64,000 bases of DNA from Chitinophagaceae bacterium DXS (GCA_030345135.1 CP128386.1:6091327-6155326), one strand, 5' to 3'. Positions 8,874 through 18,637 are shown, numbered from the stretch's first letter. Notes: a model not told the origin generated them from the letters alone. Numbers and translations are program-made.

Positions 8874-9755
8874 ATGTATTATGTTGTTTACGGGTTATTG
8901 TATCTGTTTTCTCTTTTGCCTTTCTGGTTCATGTATCTGTTAAGCGACGGTATTTATTTACTGCTTTATTACGTAATAAAATATCGAAGGGATGTGGTGA
9001 TGGGCAATCTTGCGGTTGCCTTCCCTGACAAGAGTGAAGAGGAGCGAGTTAAAATTGCAAAAGAGTTTTATAAATCTTTTGTCGACCAATTTATTGAAAC
9101 CGTTAAAATGCTTTCCATGTCCCGGAAAGAATTGGATAAGCGTTTTACATCCGATTATCATGTAGTTAATGATCTGTATTCAACGGGAAAGAACATTCAA
9201 TTTCACCTGGGGCATTGCTTCAACTGGGAATATGCAACGCTGGCTTTTTCTGCAAATATCACATACCCGCTGGTTACTGTTTACATGCCGATTCAGAATA
9301 AAATATTCAACAAGATCTTCTATGACATGAGATCGAGGTTTGGCGGAAAGCTTGTTGCTGCAACAGATTTCAGGAATGAATTCCGCCAATACTCGCGTGG
9401 CAGATTTGGTTTAGCGCTTGTTGCAGATCAAAGTCCCGGAGGTGCTGAGCATGCATACTGGACAAACTTTTTTGGACGTATGACAGCCTTTGTTCCGGGT
9501 CCGGAAAAAGGCGCAAAATTGAACAACACTGCCATTATAATGGCCGGGATAAAAAAGAAAAAAAGAGGCTATTACCATTGCGAGCTGAAGCTGTTGACAA
9601 TGGAACCAAGGTCATTGCCCAACGGCGAAATCACAAGAGAAATGATCAGGTTTATTGAAGATGGAATTCGCGAACAACCTTCCAATTATTTGTGGAGCCA
9701 TAAGCGATGGAAAATTCCTTTTGACCAGGAGAAGTTTGGGCACCTGGTTGTTTAG
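8874..9755 (+). CDS. LpxL/HtrB-family lipid A-type acyltransferase
   Basis: 293 residues from ATG 8874; a longer frame from 8817 would start upstream of the likely promoter. The N-terminus is a membrane-anchoring hydrophobic segment (residues about 1-35). The catalytic HxxxxE dyad is in HCFNWEYA. LVADQSPGG and NFFGRMTAFVPGPEKGA match the LpxL/LpxM family (lysophospholipid acyltransferase fold). It probably transfers a fatty acyl chain to lipid A or a related inner-membrane lipid such as an ornithine or amino lipid. No other lipid A genes are nearby. The stop codon is followed at once by GTAAGAT repeats. Confidence 0.85.
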   Translation: MYYVVYGLLYLFSLLPFWFMYLLSDGIYLLLYYVIKYRRDVVMGNLAVAFPDKSEEERVKIAKEFYKSFVDQFIETVKMLSMSRKELDKRFTSDYHVVNDLYSTGKNIQFHLGHCFNWEYATLAFSANITYPLVTVYMPIQNKIFNKIFYDMRSRFGGKLVAATDFRNEFRQYSRGRFGLALVADQSPGGAEHAYWTNFFGRMTAFVPGPEKGAKLNNTAIIMAGIKKKKRGYYHCELKLLTMEPRSLPNGEITREMIRFIEDGIREQPSNYLWSHKRWKIPFDQEKFGHLVV

Positions 9756-9756
9756 A

Positions 9757-9875
9757 AGACAGTAAGATAGTAAGATAGTAAGACCGTAAGATGGTAAGAC
9801 CGTAAGATGGTAAGACCGTAAGATGGTAAGACCGTAAGACATGTAAGACCTGTAAGATTGTAAGACGTGTAAGAA
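9757..9875 (+). repeat. GTAAGAY octad tract at acyltransferase 3' end
   Basis: About thirteen copies of GTAAGAC/GTAAGAT with an 8-9 bp period, starting within 3 bp of the stop codon. The word polarity is outward from the acyltransferase gene. Confidence 0.85.
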
Positions 9876-9913
9876 TTTTGAAGAAGGATAGGATGTGAAG
9901 AATAAGAAAAAAG

Positions 9914-9958
9914 AAAAGCTGAATAGATGTTTGAGAAACTGGTCCATTCAGCTTTTTT
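9914..9958. terminator. Bidirectional intrinsic terminator
   Basis: AAAAGCTGAAT (9914-9924) pairs with ATTCAGCTTTT (9946-9956), followed by more T. The A-rich left side makes it work in both directions. It sits midway between two convergent genes and between their two repeat tracts. Confidence 0.75.
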
Positions 9959-10013
9959 ATTTGTAAGAAAGATATTTTTTTAGCTATTGTAAATTAGCGA
10001 TCTAAAAGCCAAA

Positions 10014-10108
10014 CGGCTCATACCTCATATCCTATACCTCATACCTGAAACCTGATACCTGACACCTTGCTCCACAGCTAAAAGCTGATAGCTGACAGCT
10101 CACAGCTA
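10014..10108 (-). repeat. AGCTATC and GGTATCA tracts at 3' end of MBL-rhodanese gene
   Basis: On the minus strand the stop codon TAG is itself the start of TAGCTGTGAGCTGTCAGC. AGCTATC words follow, then GGTGTCAGGTATCAGG and GGTATGAGG words. Confidence 0.75.
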
Positions 10109-11518
10109 ATTCAGCGCAGACGCACTTTTTTCAATCTGCAATGATGGAATTTCTTTGAGTGCATTGAACCCGCCTAACACATTTCTTAAGTTGTGAATGC
10201 CCTGGCGCTTAATTAATGAAGCCGCAATTACGCTTCTGTAGCCGCTTTGGCAATGAATATACAGGTTGTCATCATCATTGATGTTTGCCATACTTCCGGG
10301 ATCAGTAAGATTGCTTAATGGAATGTTTACAGCTTCTTTTATGTGGCTTTCATCATATTCAATTTCCCTTCTCACATCTACCAGTACAAGGCGCTCATCA
10401 AACGGAATATCCATCGCAACTTCATCGGCTTCAACCTCAATAATCATGTCGATGGGCTCGCCAGCTTTTTGCCATGCTTCAAATCCACCGTCGAGATATC
10501 CCTCCAGTTTGTCAAATCCAACTCTTGCAAGACGTATGGCTGTTTCTTTTTCTTTACCCGGATCAGTTACCAACACAATGGATTTATCAAAAGGCAACAA
10601 ACTTCCAGCCCACTCTGCAAAGCGGCCTTCAAGACCAATGAAGATTGAACCTGGGATAAATGCTGCTGTGAACAGGGCTGACTGACGCGTGTCCACCAGA
10701 ACGGTATGATCATTTGCCAGCTTTTCTTTCAACTGATCAACTGATAGTGGTGTTAATGCTGCTTCAAGAATTGTATCAAGTTCCTGGTAGCCTTCTTTAT
10801 TTATTTTAGCGTTGATCGGGAAATATTGTGGAGGTGTGTCCAGACCTTCAGTTACAGCCTTGATAAAATCTTCTTTTGACTGTGCCTTCAATGCATAGTT
10901 GGTTTGTTTTTCCTCACCAATGGTGCTTTGTGTATTAGGCCCCAGATTTTTGCCGCAACTGCTTCCTGGCCCGTGAGCAGGATAAACAATTACGTCGTCA
11001 TTCAAAGGAACAATTTTGCTTTGAAGGCTATCGTAAAGCATCCCGGCAAGATCGACAGTAGTAAGTGATTCGCCTTTCTGTGCAAGATCAGGGCGGCCAA
11101 CATCACCAACAAATAACGTGTCGCCAGTGAAAACAGCGTGCTGCTTACCGTTTTCATCTAAAAGAAGGAAACAGGTACTTTCCAGTGTATGTCCTGGTGT
11201 ATGCAGAATTTTAATGGAAAGTTTACCCAAAGCAAATACTTCTCCATCCTTGGCAAGATGAAATGGAAAGTTAGCACGGGTGTCGGGGCCATAAATAATG
11301 GTAGCCCCGGTTGCCTTGCTTAAATCAATATGACCGCTAACAAAGTCTGCATGAAAATGGGTTTCAAAAATGTACTTTATCTCAGCGCCGCGTTGTTTAG
11401 CCAGTTGAATGTACTCCTCTACATCTCTCATTGGATCTATAATCGCCGCTACTCCTTCGCTTTCAATGTAATAGGCCGCTTCACTAAGACAGTTGGTGTA
11501 CAATTGTTGAATATGCAT
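10106..11518 (-). CDS. Metallo-beta-lactamase-fold persulfide dioxygenase fused to two rhodanese domains
   Basis: 470 residues. The MBL domain (1 to about 240) has H54, H56 and D58 in THFHADFVSGH, H110, D133 (TGDTLFVGDVGRPDL) and H182, as in ETHE1-type persulfide dioxygenases, which use a mononuclear Fe(II). The first rhodanese domain (about 260-355) has TDPGKEK where the catalytic loop should be and lacks the cysteine. The second (about 365-470) has the active loop HCQSGYRS with C423. The architecture resembles CstB/BlhI-type sulfide-detoxification enzymes: the MBL part oxidises persulfide to sulfite and the rhodanese part moves the sulfane sulfur. The ArsR gene lies 183 bp upstream on the same strand. 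No sulfide:quinone reductase gene is in the window. Confidence 0.9.
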   Translation of the reverse strand: MHIQQLYTNCLSEAAYYIESEGVAAIIDPMRDVEEYIQLAKQRGAEIKYIFETHFHADFVSGHIDLSKATGATIIYGPDTRANFPFHLAKDGEVFALGKLSIKILHTPGHTLESTCFLLLDENGKQHAVFTGDTLFVGDVGRPDLAQKGESLTTVDLAGMLYDSLQSKIVPLNDDVIVYPAHGPGSSCGKNLGPNTQSTIGEEKQTNYALKAQSKEDFIKAVTEGLDTPPQYFPINAKINKEGYQELDTILEAALTPLSVDQLKEKLANDHTVLVDTRQSALFTAAFIPGSIFIGLEGRFAEWAGSLLPFDKSIVLVTDPGKEKETAIRLARVGFDKLEGYLDGGFEAWQKAGEPIDMIIEVEADEVAMDIPFDERLVLVDVRREIEYDESHIKEAVNIPLSNLTDPGSMANINDDDNLYIHCQSGYRSVIAASLIKRQGIHNLRNVLGGFNALKEIPSLQIEKSASALN

Positions 11519-11701
11519 GTAAAAAATTTTGGCAAAGATACTTTAAGTACGTTTTGCCACTTGCAACAAAGTCATAAAGAAAGGACGTGGGTACGATTTA
11601 TTTAAACTTCTGTTGCTAGTAAAAACATCGCATTTAGCGATTGATTATATGCTGAAAAAAGCTGTTTATGCAGATCAAACGATACGGAAATTGTACGGTG
11701 T

Positions 11702-12043
11702 TTAGCTTACCAGGTCTTCTACAAACTGGCTCACTTCCTTAACTCTTTCATAGTTAATGTGGTAATAAATGAATTTGCCGTCTCTTTGCGTTGTAACAAT
11801 GCCAGCCCTTCTTAAAATTGCAAGATGCTGAGAGGCTACGGATTGTTCCAGGCGAAGCTTAACGTAAATTTCTGTAACCGTCATTTTCTTATGTTCATCC
11901 AGTAATTTAACCATCTGCTGACGTAGCTTGTGGTTGAGTGCCCTTAGAATCAGAGCAGCTTTTTTCAAGTGCAAATAATCTACCTTAATGCTTTCTTTGC
12001 TTGCCGGGTCATTAATGACAACTGTTTGTGCCGGAGTGTTCAT
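11702..12043 (-). CDS. ArsR-family winged-helix regulator
   Basis: 113 residues with a winged HTH: KLRQQMVKLLDEHKKMTVTE, then VASQHLAILRRAGIV (recognition helix) and RDGKFIYYHI (wing). It has no cysteine at all, so it cannot use the thiol switch of BigR/SqrR or the cysteine metal sites of ArsR/SmtB. Metal binding through other residues, or no ligand, remain possible. It lies upstream of the persulfide dioxygenase on the same strand, which suggests regulation of that gene, but no operator was identified. A TTATTTTT-rich stretch precedes the start. Confidence 0.85.
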   Translation of the reverse strand: MNTPAQTVVINDPASKESIKVDYLHLKKAALILRALNHKLRQQMVKLLDEHKKMTVTEIYVKLRLEQSVASQHLAILRRAGIVTTQRDGKFIYYHINYERVKEVSQFVEDLVS

Positions 12044-12153
12044 CAGGTTAAAAATTAATTTTTATAAAATACTAATATGATCGGGTAAAGATATTATTAT
12101 TTTTTCTCAACAATGAATGATCTCAGGCAGAAATGGATTTTTTTAAATTATAT

Positions 12154-12843
12154 TTAATGTTTTTTCTGCAAAACGAAAAAGTCCTTAATGTACTCGGGAA
12201 CACTGTAGGCAAGGTCCTGGAATTTTTTGCCCTCAAAAGCTTCATGGGACAGCACCGCCATATCGCCTGCTGTATATATAACGTTGGCAAACAAAGCATT
12301 ACTGCTTTTTACAACAGGTTTAAACTTTTCGCTACCATTGCCAAAAAATAAAACTGCCTGATTATCAACATATTCAATAAATGATAATTCATTTAAAATC
12401 ATCGCCTGGGGAGGTTCTTTCAACTCAAGCTGGTCATTATACAAACATGTAAAAACTTCCATTCGTCTTGCATCTACCATTGGGCAAAACAACTGTGGCT
12501 TAGGGTGCGTATTTAAGGTTGCATGATTTTTAGCTGCATAAGCCATTATGTATAAAGTGTTTACAAAGACCAATGGTTTGTTCAATGCATAACAAAGTCC
12601 CTTGGCACTGGCTAAGCCAACTCTTAATCCGGTATAACTTCCCGGACCTGAAACAACAGCGATGGCATCGATATCTGCTAATGATTTTTTTGCATGATGC
12701 ATCAGTCGTTGTATTGCCGGTTGCAGGAACGCTGCGTGGTTTTTCTGTTCAGGATTTGTTTCGGTTGCAATCACCTTATCGTCCAATGCGAGACAAACGA
12801 AAGCTTCATCCGAACACGTGTCTATATTTAAAATCAGCGCCAT
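12154..12843 (-). CDS. tsaB: tRNA t6A biosynthesis protein TsaB
   Basis: 229 residues with the ASKHA fold. ILNIDTCSDEAFVCL is at the N-terminus, NHAAFLQPAIQRLM in the 30s-40s, and the hallmark VSGPGSYTGLRVGLASAKGLCYAL follows. TsaB is the scaffold partner of TsaD and TsaE in making N6-threonylcarbamoyladenosine at position 37 of ANN-decoding tRNAs. It lacks the metal-binding histidines of TsaD, as expected. The length is normal. It is divergent from the RidA gene, with about 120 bp between start codons. Confidence 0.93.
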   Translation of the reverse strand: MALILNIDTCSDEAFVCLALDDKVIATETNPEQKNHAAFLQPAIQRLMHHAKKSLADIDAIAVVSGPGSYTGLRVGLASAKGLCYALNKPLVFVNTLYIMAYAAKNHATLNTHPKPQLFCPMVDARRMEVFTCLYNDQLELKEPPQAMILNELSFIEYVDNQAVLFFGNGSEKFKPVVKSSNALFANVIYTAGDMAVLSHEAFEGKKFQDLAYSVPEYIKDFFVLQKKH

Positions 12844-12963
12844 AGAATTTTTATTTGTTTTAGGACAATGCCAAAAAACGGACTGAATGTTGAGTTAATG
12901 CCTGCAAAAATAGGATTGGTATATTACATTAAAATTCATTCATTTGTATGCAATAAAAAAAAT

Positions 12964-13350
12964 ATGAGTAAGCAAATTATCAATACCACAAAAGCTCCGG
13001 CGCCGATAGGGCCGTATAATCAGTCAGTAAAAGCAGGCGACTTATTGTTTATCAGTGGACAGGTAGCCATAAATCCTGATAGCAACGAATTGGTTATGGG
13101 TGATATTAAGACAGAAACCCACCAGGTAATGCAAAACCTCGAAGCCATCCTGCATGAGGCAAAACTGACGTTTGAACACGTGGTTAAAACCAACATTTTT
13201 TTAAGCGACATGTCGAATTTTGCAACAGTCAATGAAGTTTATGGTTCTTATTTTAACGGAGATTTTCCGGCGAGAGAAACAGTTGCTGTTAAGGGACTAC
13301 CGAAAAATGTAAACGTAGAAATCAGCATGATTGCAACGGTAACTTTATAG
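12964..13350 (+). CDS. ridA: RidA family enamine/imine deaminase
   Basis: 128 residues from ATG 12964; an in-frame upstream start at 12868 would add an unrelated 32-residue leader. RidA hydrolyses reactive 2-aminoacrylate and related enamines released by PLP enzymes. Seen: the N-terminal APAPIGPYNQSV, SGQVAINP, and the C-terminal PARETVAVKGLPKNVNVEI, which holds the conserved substrate-binding arginine and the late glutamate. It probably forms a cytoplasmic trimer. A strong terminator follows at 13440, so it is a single-gene unit. Confidence 0.92.
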   Translation: MSKQIINTTKAPAPIGPYNQSVKAGDLLFISGQVAINPDSNELVMGDIKTETHQVMQNLEAILHEAKLTFEHVVKTNIFLSDMSNFATVNEVYGSYFNGDFPARETVAVKGLPKNVNVEISMIATVTL

Positions 13351-13439
13351 GGAAAAAATGTAATGCAACAGGATTAGAAGTGGAAGAAAAATTGCAGTAA
13401 ATGGTTTGACGATATTTAATAATTGTTTAACCTAAAAAC

Positions 13440-13488
13440 GGGTAAAATGCAACAGAACATCGACTAATGTTGCGTTTTACCCTTTTTT
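13440..13488 (+). terminator. Intrinsic terminator after ridA
   Basis: GGGTAAAATGCAACA (13440-13454) pairs with TGTTGCGTTTTACCC (13468-13482) with one mismatch, followed by six T. Confidence 0.85.
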
Positions 13489-13589
13489 CTACTCGAAAAT
13501 TACCCTTCGCTACCACTATATTAACCGCTCAAAGAAAAGAACTGTTAAAAAAAAATTTTGTAAATCAAAATACCTGTGTAATATTGCCC

Positions 13590-13612
13590 TGCACAATGCA
13601 GGAAATTGTGCA
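13590..13612. promoter_or_regulatory. Palindrome in the SusC leader
   Basis: TGCACAAT and ATTGTGCA are separated by 7 bp, 36 bp before the SusC start. It could be a protein-binding site or a leader hairpin. Just upstream, TTTG near 13557 and TAATATTG near 13579 could form an imperfect promoter. Confidence 0.35.
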
Positions 13613-13647
13613 TCTTTTTTAATCTAACAAACCAAAATTGCCTGCTT

Positions 13648-16600
13648 ATGAAAATAAGACATGTCATGCGTGCATGCATCCTTAGCATGCTGTTTTCTAT
13701 CGTCTGCTTTGCAGCATTTTCCCAAAAAAAAATCACAGGAACTGTAACAAGTTCAAAAACGAAACAGCCGGTAGCAAGTGCGTCCGTAACTGTTAAAGGT
13801 GCAAATGTGGGAACTGCAACAGACAACGGAGGAAATTTTACTATTACTGTACCTGCGGGTAAAACAGTATTAACAATCTCATCTGTAGGCTTTGCAGACC
13901 AGGATGTAACGATCGGCGATAGTCCGTTGAGCGTCTTGTTGCAAGAAAGTACATCAAGCCTTAATGAGATAGTCGTTACCGGCTATACCGGTCAAAAGAA
14001 GAAAGATCTTACAGGTGCTGTTGCCGTTGTAGATGTCGCCGGCGTTAAGGCGCAGCCAGCAGCTAGCCCTATAGAGGGTTTGCAGGGTAAGGCCACGGGG
14101 GTACAAATCACAAGTGACGGTGCTGCGGGTAGTACACCACAGATCAGGATCAGGGGCTTCAGTACCATTAATGACAATGATCCTCTATACATCATCGATG
14201 GAATGCCTTACAGGGGCAAACTTGGCTGGCTGAATGCTAATGACATCGAGTCTATGCAGGTGTTGAAAGACGCGTCTGCCGCGTCTATTTATGGATCGCG
14301 CGCAAATAACGGCGTTGTTATCATCACCACCAAAAAAGGTAAGGCTGGTACGCCGAAACTGAGCCTGGACGTATATTATGGTACACAAAATCCAAACAAA
14401 TCAAGGTATCCGAAAATGTTGAACCCTACTGAGTATGCGAATTATTTCTACCAGGAGTTCATCAATGCAGGACAAACACCTGGTACATCGGGAACTACAG
14501 GTACCAACTACGGTACATCACCCACTACACCCACCTTGCCGGAGTATTTACTGGCAGGAACAGCTACCGGGCAAAACATTACTGCTGCGGACTCGGATCC
14601 GTCCAAATATAACTACAGCACAGACGCTTCTACTTTTTACCAGATCACCAAAGCAAATCAACAGGGTACCGACTGGATGCGTGCCATTACAACGAATGCA
14701 CCGATACAGAATTACGAGCTTGGTTTGACTGGTGGTGGTGACAATTCGCAGTACGCTCTTAGCGGTAGCTATTTTGATCAGCAGGGTACGTTGAAATACA
14801 CATCCTATAAACGCGCTACGATCAGAGCCAACTCTAATTTCTTCCTGTTCAATAAACGCCTGACTATTGGCGAGAACATGCAGTACTCCTATAACAGAGG
14901 TGTGGGATATGCCACAAACACAAACACAGCAGGCAGTTATCAAAGTGAAGGTGCTGCGGTGTTTGAGGTATACCGTATGCAAAGCATCATACCGGTTTAT
15001 GATATTATGGGAAATTTTGCCGGAACAAAGGGTAGCATTCTGGGTAACGGCGAGAACCCATTGTCACTGTTATACCGTGCGAGAAACAATGTAAATACCG
15101 ACAACCAATTTTTTGGAAGCGCATTCGCAGATCTTAAGATCATCGACGGACTGAATTTAAGATCAACTTATGGTGTGCGCTATGACAATTATACTGGAAT
15201 AAGCATAACTGTGCCAAACCCTGAGATGTCAGAGGGAAGTGTCGACAGAAACAGCATGTCTGAATGGCAGGGAAATTCTTCAGACTGGACCTGGACAAAT
15301 ACGTTGACGTTTAGAAGGACATTTAACGACCATTCTCTTTCTGTGTTGGCAGGTACTGAAGCGGTTAATTCAAACTACAGGCAGGTTACAGGTAATGGAA
15401 ATAACTTCTTTCTTTACGGAGATATGAATTACTATTATCTGAGTGCGGCTGCTACCACAAGTTCCACCAGTGCAGCAACCAAAAGTACATTGTTCTCATT
15501 GTTCGGCCGGGTTGACTACTCATTTAAGGATAAATACCTGTTATCAGGAACAGTTCGCCGTGATGGTTCTTCCAACTTTGGTCCGCAGAACAGGTATGGT
15601 GTTTTCCCTGCAGCCAGCGCAGCCTGGAGAGTTTCAAAAGAGAATTTTATGCAGGGTGTAAACTGGCTTAACGATCTTAAGGTGCGTGCCGGTTGGGGTA
15701 TTACAGGTAACCAAAATATTCCTGCGTTCCAGTACCTGAAGACATTCCAGTCAAGCCTGACAGCTTCGTCCTATCCAACAGGAGGTAGCTCCACAAGCGC
15801 AGGTATCTGGGTAAATTCTTACGATAATCCTGCTATTAAATGGGAACAGGTGGAAGGATTGAATATAGGTGTGGACTTTTCTATTCTTAAAAACAAGATC
15901 GAGGGTTCGTTTGACTGGTATAACAAAGACACAAAGGACATGTTGTACCCTGTGCCACTTCCATCTGCAGCTGTTGGTGGCGGAGCTTCGCCTTATGTTA
16001 ACATAGGCAAGATGAATAATAAAGGTGTGGAATTGATGCTGACTTATCACTATGACGGTGATCCAAGACCAAATTCGTTCCGTTTTGACGTAACCGGTGC
16101 CATTTCGCATAACGTTAATAAGATCGTTGAGTTAACGCCTACGATTGATTATGTACCTTACAACAGTGTCAGGGACATCACTACTTCAGTCCTGAAAACA
16201 GGCGCGCCTTTCGGTGCTTTTTACGGATATAAAATGACTGGCATTTATCAAAGTGCAGATGACATAGCTAAGAGACCGTCTTATGATAAGGCTAGGGTAG
16301 GTGGTCCGATTTATGAAGATGTTTCCGGACCTGATGGTAAACCAGATGGAAAAATTGATGCAAATGACAGAACTGTTATTGGCACTCCTCATCCTAAGTA
16401 TATTTATTCGCTGTCTTACAATGCGTCTTATAAGCATTTCGACATCCTGCTTTTCTTTAATGGTTCTCAAGGCAATCAAATATTTGAACAAACACGCTAT
16501 TATACTGATCTGAATGGTTTTGATGGTGCTGTTACAAAAAGGATGCTGAATGCGTGGAGCCCTACCAATACTGGTAGCATGATCCCTTCACCTTACAGGG

Positions 16601-16890
16601 GCAGAAGCACAACCGAATTGCAATCATCCAGCTACTATATCCAGAATGGAAGCTTTTTGAAACTGAAAAATTTACAGATTGGCTATGATCTCTCTTCTGC
16701 TATCAAGAACAAGGGAATAAGTAAGTTGCGTTTATATGTGGCCGCGACCAACCTGTTTACTATTACAAAATATACAGGGTTGGATCCGGAAGTTAGTTCT
16801 GTGTCAAGCACATACAGTGCTCCTGGTGTAGATTATGGTATAGTGCCTATGTCCCGCCAGTTCCTATTCGGCATAAACGCAACATTTTAA
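13648..16890 (+). CDS. SusC/RagA-type TonB-linked outer-membrane transporter
   Basis: 1080 residues from ATG 13648, chosen because it starts a clean signal peptide (MKIRHVMRACILS... ending near AFSQ). Domain order: a carboxypeptidase-regulatory-like beta-sandwich (about 25-105; GTVTSSKTKQPVASASVTVKG), a TonB-box/plug domain (EIVVTGYTGQKKKDLTGAV; RIRGFSTIND; PLYIIDGMPYRG; VLKDASAASIYGSRANNGV), then a 22-strand barrel. SusC imports glycans or other large substrates together with the SusD lipoprotein encoded 28 bp downstream. No SARP, sigma/anti-sigma or hybrid two-component regulator is adjacent. The substrate is not evident because no polysaccharide-degrading enzyme is in the operon. Confidence 0.95.
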   Translation: MKIRHVMRACILSMLFSIVCFAAFSQKKITGTVTSSKTKQPVASASVTVKGANVGTATDNGGNFTITVPAGKTVLTISSVGFADQDVTIGDSPLSVLLQESTSSLNEIVVTGYTGQKKKDLTGAVAVVDVAGVKAQPAASPIEGLQGKATGVQITSDGAAGSTPQIRIRGFSTINDNDPLYIIDGMPYRGKLGWLNANDIESMQVLKDASAASIYGSRANNGVVIITTKKGKAGTPKLSLDVYYGTQNPNKSRYPKMLNPTEYANYFYQEFINAGQTPGTSGTTGTNYGTSPTTPTLPEYLLAGTATGQNITAADSDPSKYNYSTDASTFYQITKANQQGTDWMRAITTNAPIQNYELGLTGGGDNSQYALSGSYFDQQGTLKYTSYKRATIRANSNFFLFNKRLTIGENMQYSYNRGVGYATNTNTAGSYQSEGAAVFEVYRMQSIIPVYDIMGNFAGTKGSILGNGENPLSLLYRARNNVNTDNQFFGSAFADLKIIDGLNLRSTYGVRYDNYTGISITVPNPEMSEGSVDRNSMSEWQGNSSDWTWTNTLTFRRTFNDHSLSVLAGTEAVNSNYRQVTGNGNNFFLYGDMNYYYLSAAATTSSTSAATKSTLFSLFGRVDYSFKDKYLLSGTVRRDGSSNFGPQNRYGVFPAASAAWRVSKENFMQGVNWLNDLKVRAGWGITGNQNIPAFQYLKTFQSSLTASSYPTGGSSTSAGIWVNSYDNPAIKWEQVEGLNIGVDFSILKNKIEGSFDWYNKDTKDMLYPVPLPSAAVGGGASPYVNIGKMNNKGVELMLTYHYDGDPRPNSFRFDVTGAISHNVNKIVELTPTIDYVPYNSVRDITTSVLKTGAPFGAFYGYKMTGIYQSADDIAKRPSYDKARVGGPIYEDVSGPDGKPDGKIDANDRTVIGTPHPKYIYSLSYNASYKHFDILLFFNGSQGNQIFEQTRYYTDLNGFDGAVTKRMLNAWSPTNTGSMIPSPYRGRSTTELQSSSYYIQNGSFLKLKNLQIGYDLSSAIKNKGISKLRLYVAATNLFTITKYTGLDPEVSSVSSTYSAPGVDYGIVPMSRQFLFGINATF

Positions 16891-16918
16891 TGGCTGTATA
16901 ATTCAAATAATAATTAGT

Positions 16919-18637
16919 ATGAAAAGAATATATAATTTATCAATAATAGCTCTTTTGCTGTTGACTGCTTCTTGCGGTAAGAAATTCCTGGAGCAAACGC
17001 CGCAAGGTCAACTTACTGAGTCGCAACTGACAACGCCCCAGGGTGTAGAAGATGCGTTGATTGGCGCGTATGGTTTAATGAATGGAAACATTAGCGGAAC
17101 CTGGGGCAACTATGCGCCGGCTCCAAGCATGTGGCTTTTTGGTGAAGTGGCTGCGGACGATGCTCACAAGGGGAGTAGCAGTACCGACCAGAGTTACATG
17201 AATGAGATCGAACACCATACGCTTACTACTACCAACGACAATCTTAGTATTACGTGGCATAACTATTACGAAGGCATCATCCGTTGCAATAACACAATAT
17301 CTCTCCTGACAACGGTGCAGAACGGTGATGGCAAAAAACTTGATGACAGCAGGGCTAAAGAAGTGGAAGCGGAAGCAAAAATGCTTAGAGCTCACTACTA
17401 CTTCTTGTTGCAGAGGTTATTTGTTAATATACCTTACATAGACGAAACTACCACGACTACCGCCGCACAGTCAGTAAAAAATGATCAGGATGTGTTACCA
17501 AAAATTGAAGCAGATCTTCAGTTTGCAGTAGCAAACCTGCCAGATGCTCATCCAAAGGGAGAAGTGGGAAGAACAAACAAATTAGCAGCACAGGCTTATT
17601 TGGGCAAGTTCTATTTGTATCAAAAGAAATATGCAGAAGCGCTTACACTGTTTAAAACTGTCATCGCAGCAAAACCTGCTCTGGCCACAATACCTTTCCA
17701 AAACAATTTCAACATTGGGACAGAAAACGGCTCAGAATCCATTTTTACCGTGCAGAATGTTATCAATTCTGATGGTAGCGGTGACAATGCCAACGTTGGA
17801 GATATGTTATCAGGTTTTTACGGTACGGCACCTGTGAACTGCTGCGGATTCAGCCAGCCGTCTATTGACCTGGTGAATTCCTACAAAGTGGATGCGAATG
17901 GATTGCCTTACCTGGATAATTCTTACAGGACAAATCCGTACACATCGGACATGCTGCTTTCCGGTGCTGCAAAAGACAATTACAAGGTTAACCAAACGCT
18001 CGCATTTGACCCCCGTTTGGATTACACCGTGGGCCGCAGAGGCGTACCATACAGGGATTGGGGTGTAATGGCCGGCGATGCATGGATCCGCGACCCGGCG
18101 TATGCTGGTCCTTTCGTGGGATTCAAATCTATGATCAACCAAGCTGATTTTACAGGTAATACAGTATCAGGCGGTATGTACATAACCGGCCTTAATATCA
18201 ATATTATCCGCCTGGCCGACGTTTACCTGATGGCGGCTGAATGTGCTATTGAGACTGGCGATCTGACTTCTGCCTTAACATGGGTTAATGCGGTTAGGGC
18301 AAGAGCAGCAAAACTGCCGGTTGTTACTGTTGATGGAACGCCTGCTGCAGATTATAAAGTAGGCCAGTATCCGTCCTTCCCTAACGCAGATTATGCACGT
18401 AACGCGGTGCGTTTTGAACGCAGGCTTGAACTAGCTATGGAGGGCCATCGCTTCTTCGATCTTGTAAGATGGGGTATCGCAAAAAAGACGATCGAAAGCT
18501 ATTCTTCATTCGAAGGCCAATTCCTTGAAAATAACAAGGGTATTACCTTCGATGAAAGCAAGAACACGTATTATCCTATTCCGCAAACGGAAATAGATAA
18601 GAGCAACGGCGCTTTGAAACAGAATAATGGTTACTAA
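16919..18637 (+). CDS. SusD/RagB-type surface lipoprotein
   Basis: 572 residues with a lipoprotein signal (LLLLTASC, lipid-bearing C19) and GKKFLEQTPQG, the usual SusD N-terminus. TPR-like helices form the core. The C-terminal RRLELAMEGHRFFDLVRWG is diagnostic, and it ends with NTYYPIPQTEIDKSNG. SusD caps the SusC barrel and binds substrate at the cell surface. It is co-transcribed with the SusC gene and followed by a terminator at 18659. The protein appears complete. Confidence 0.95.
   Translation: MKRIYNLSIIALLLLTASCGKKFLEQTPQGQLTESQLTTPQGVEDALIGAYGLMNGNISGTWGNYAPAPSMWLFGEVAADDAHKGSSSTDQSYMNEIEHHTLTTTNDNLSITWHNYYEGIIRCNNTISLLTTVQNGDGKKLDDSRAKEVEAEAKMLRAHYYFLLQRLFVNIPYIDETTTTTAAQSVKNDQDVLPKIEADLQFAVANLPDAHPKGEVGRTNKLAAQAYLGKFYLYQKKYAEALTLFKTVIAAKPALATIPFQNNFNIGTENGSESIFTVQNVINSDGSGDNANVGDMLSGFYGTAPVNCCGFSQPSIDLVNSYKVDANGLPYLDNSYRTNPYTSDMLLSGAAKDNYKVNQTLAFDPRLDYTVGRRGVPYRDWGVMAGDAWIRDPAYAGPFVGFKSMINQADFTGNTVSGGMYITGLNINIIRLADVYLMAAECAIETGDLTSALTWVNAVRARAAKLPVVTVDGTPAADYKVGQYPSFPNADYARNAVRFERRLELAMEGHRFFDLVRWGIAKKTIESYSSFEGQFLENNKGITFDESKNTYYPIPQTEIDKSNGALKQNNGY

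Noticed and set aside
12868-12963. Upstream start for RidA
   Set aside because: RidA proteins begin a few residues before the APAPIGPY segment; the extension has no similarity and lies in the region divergent to tsaB.
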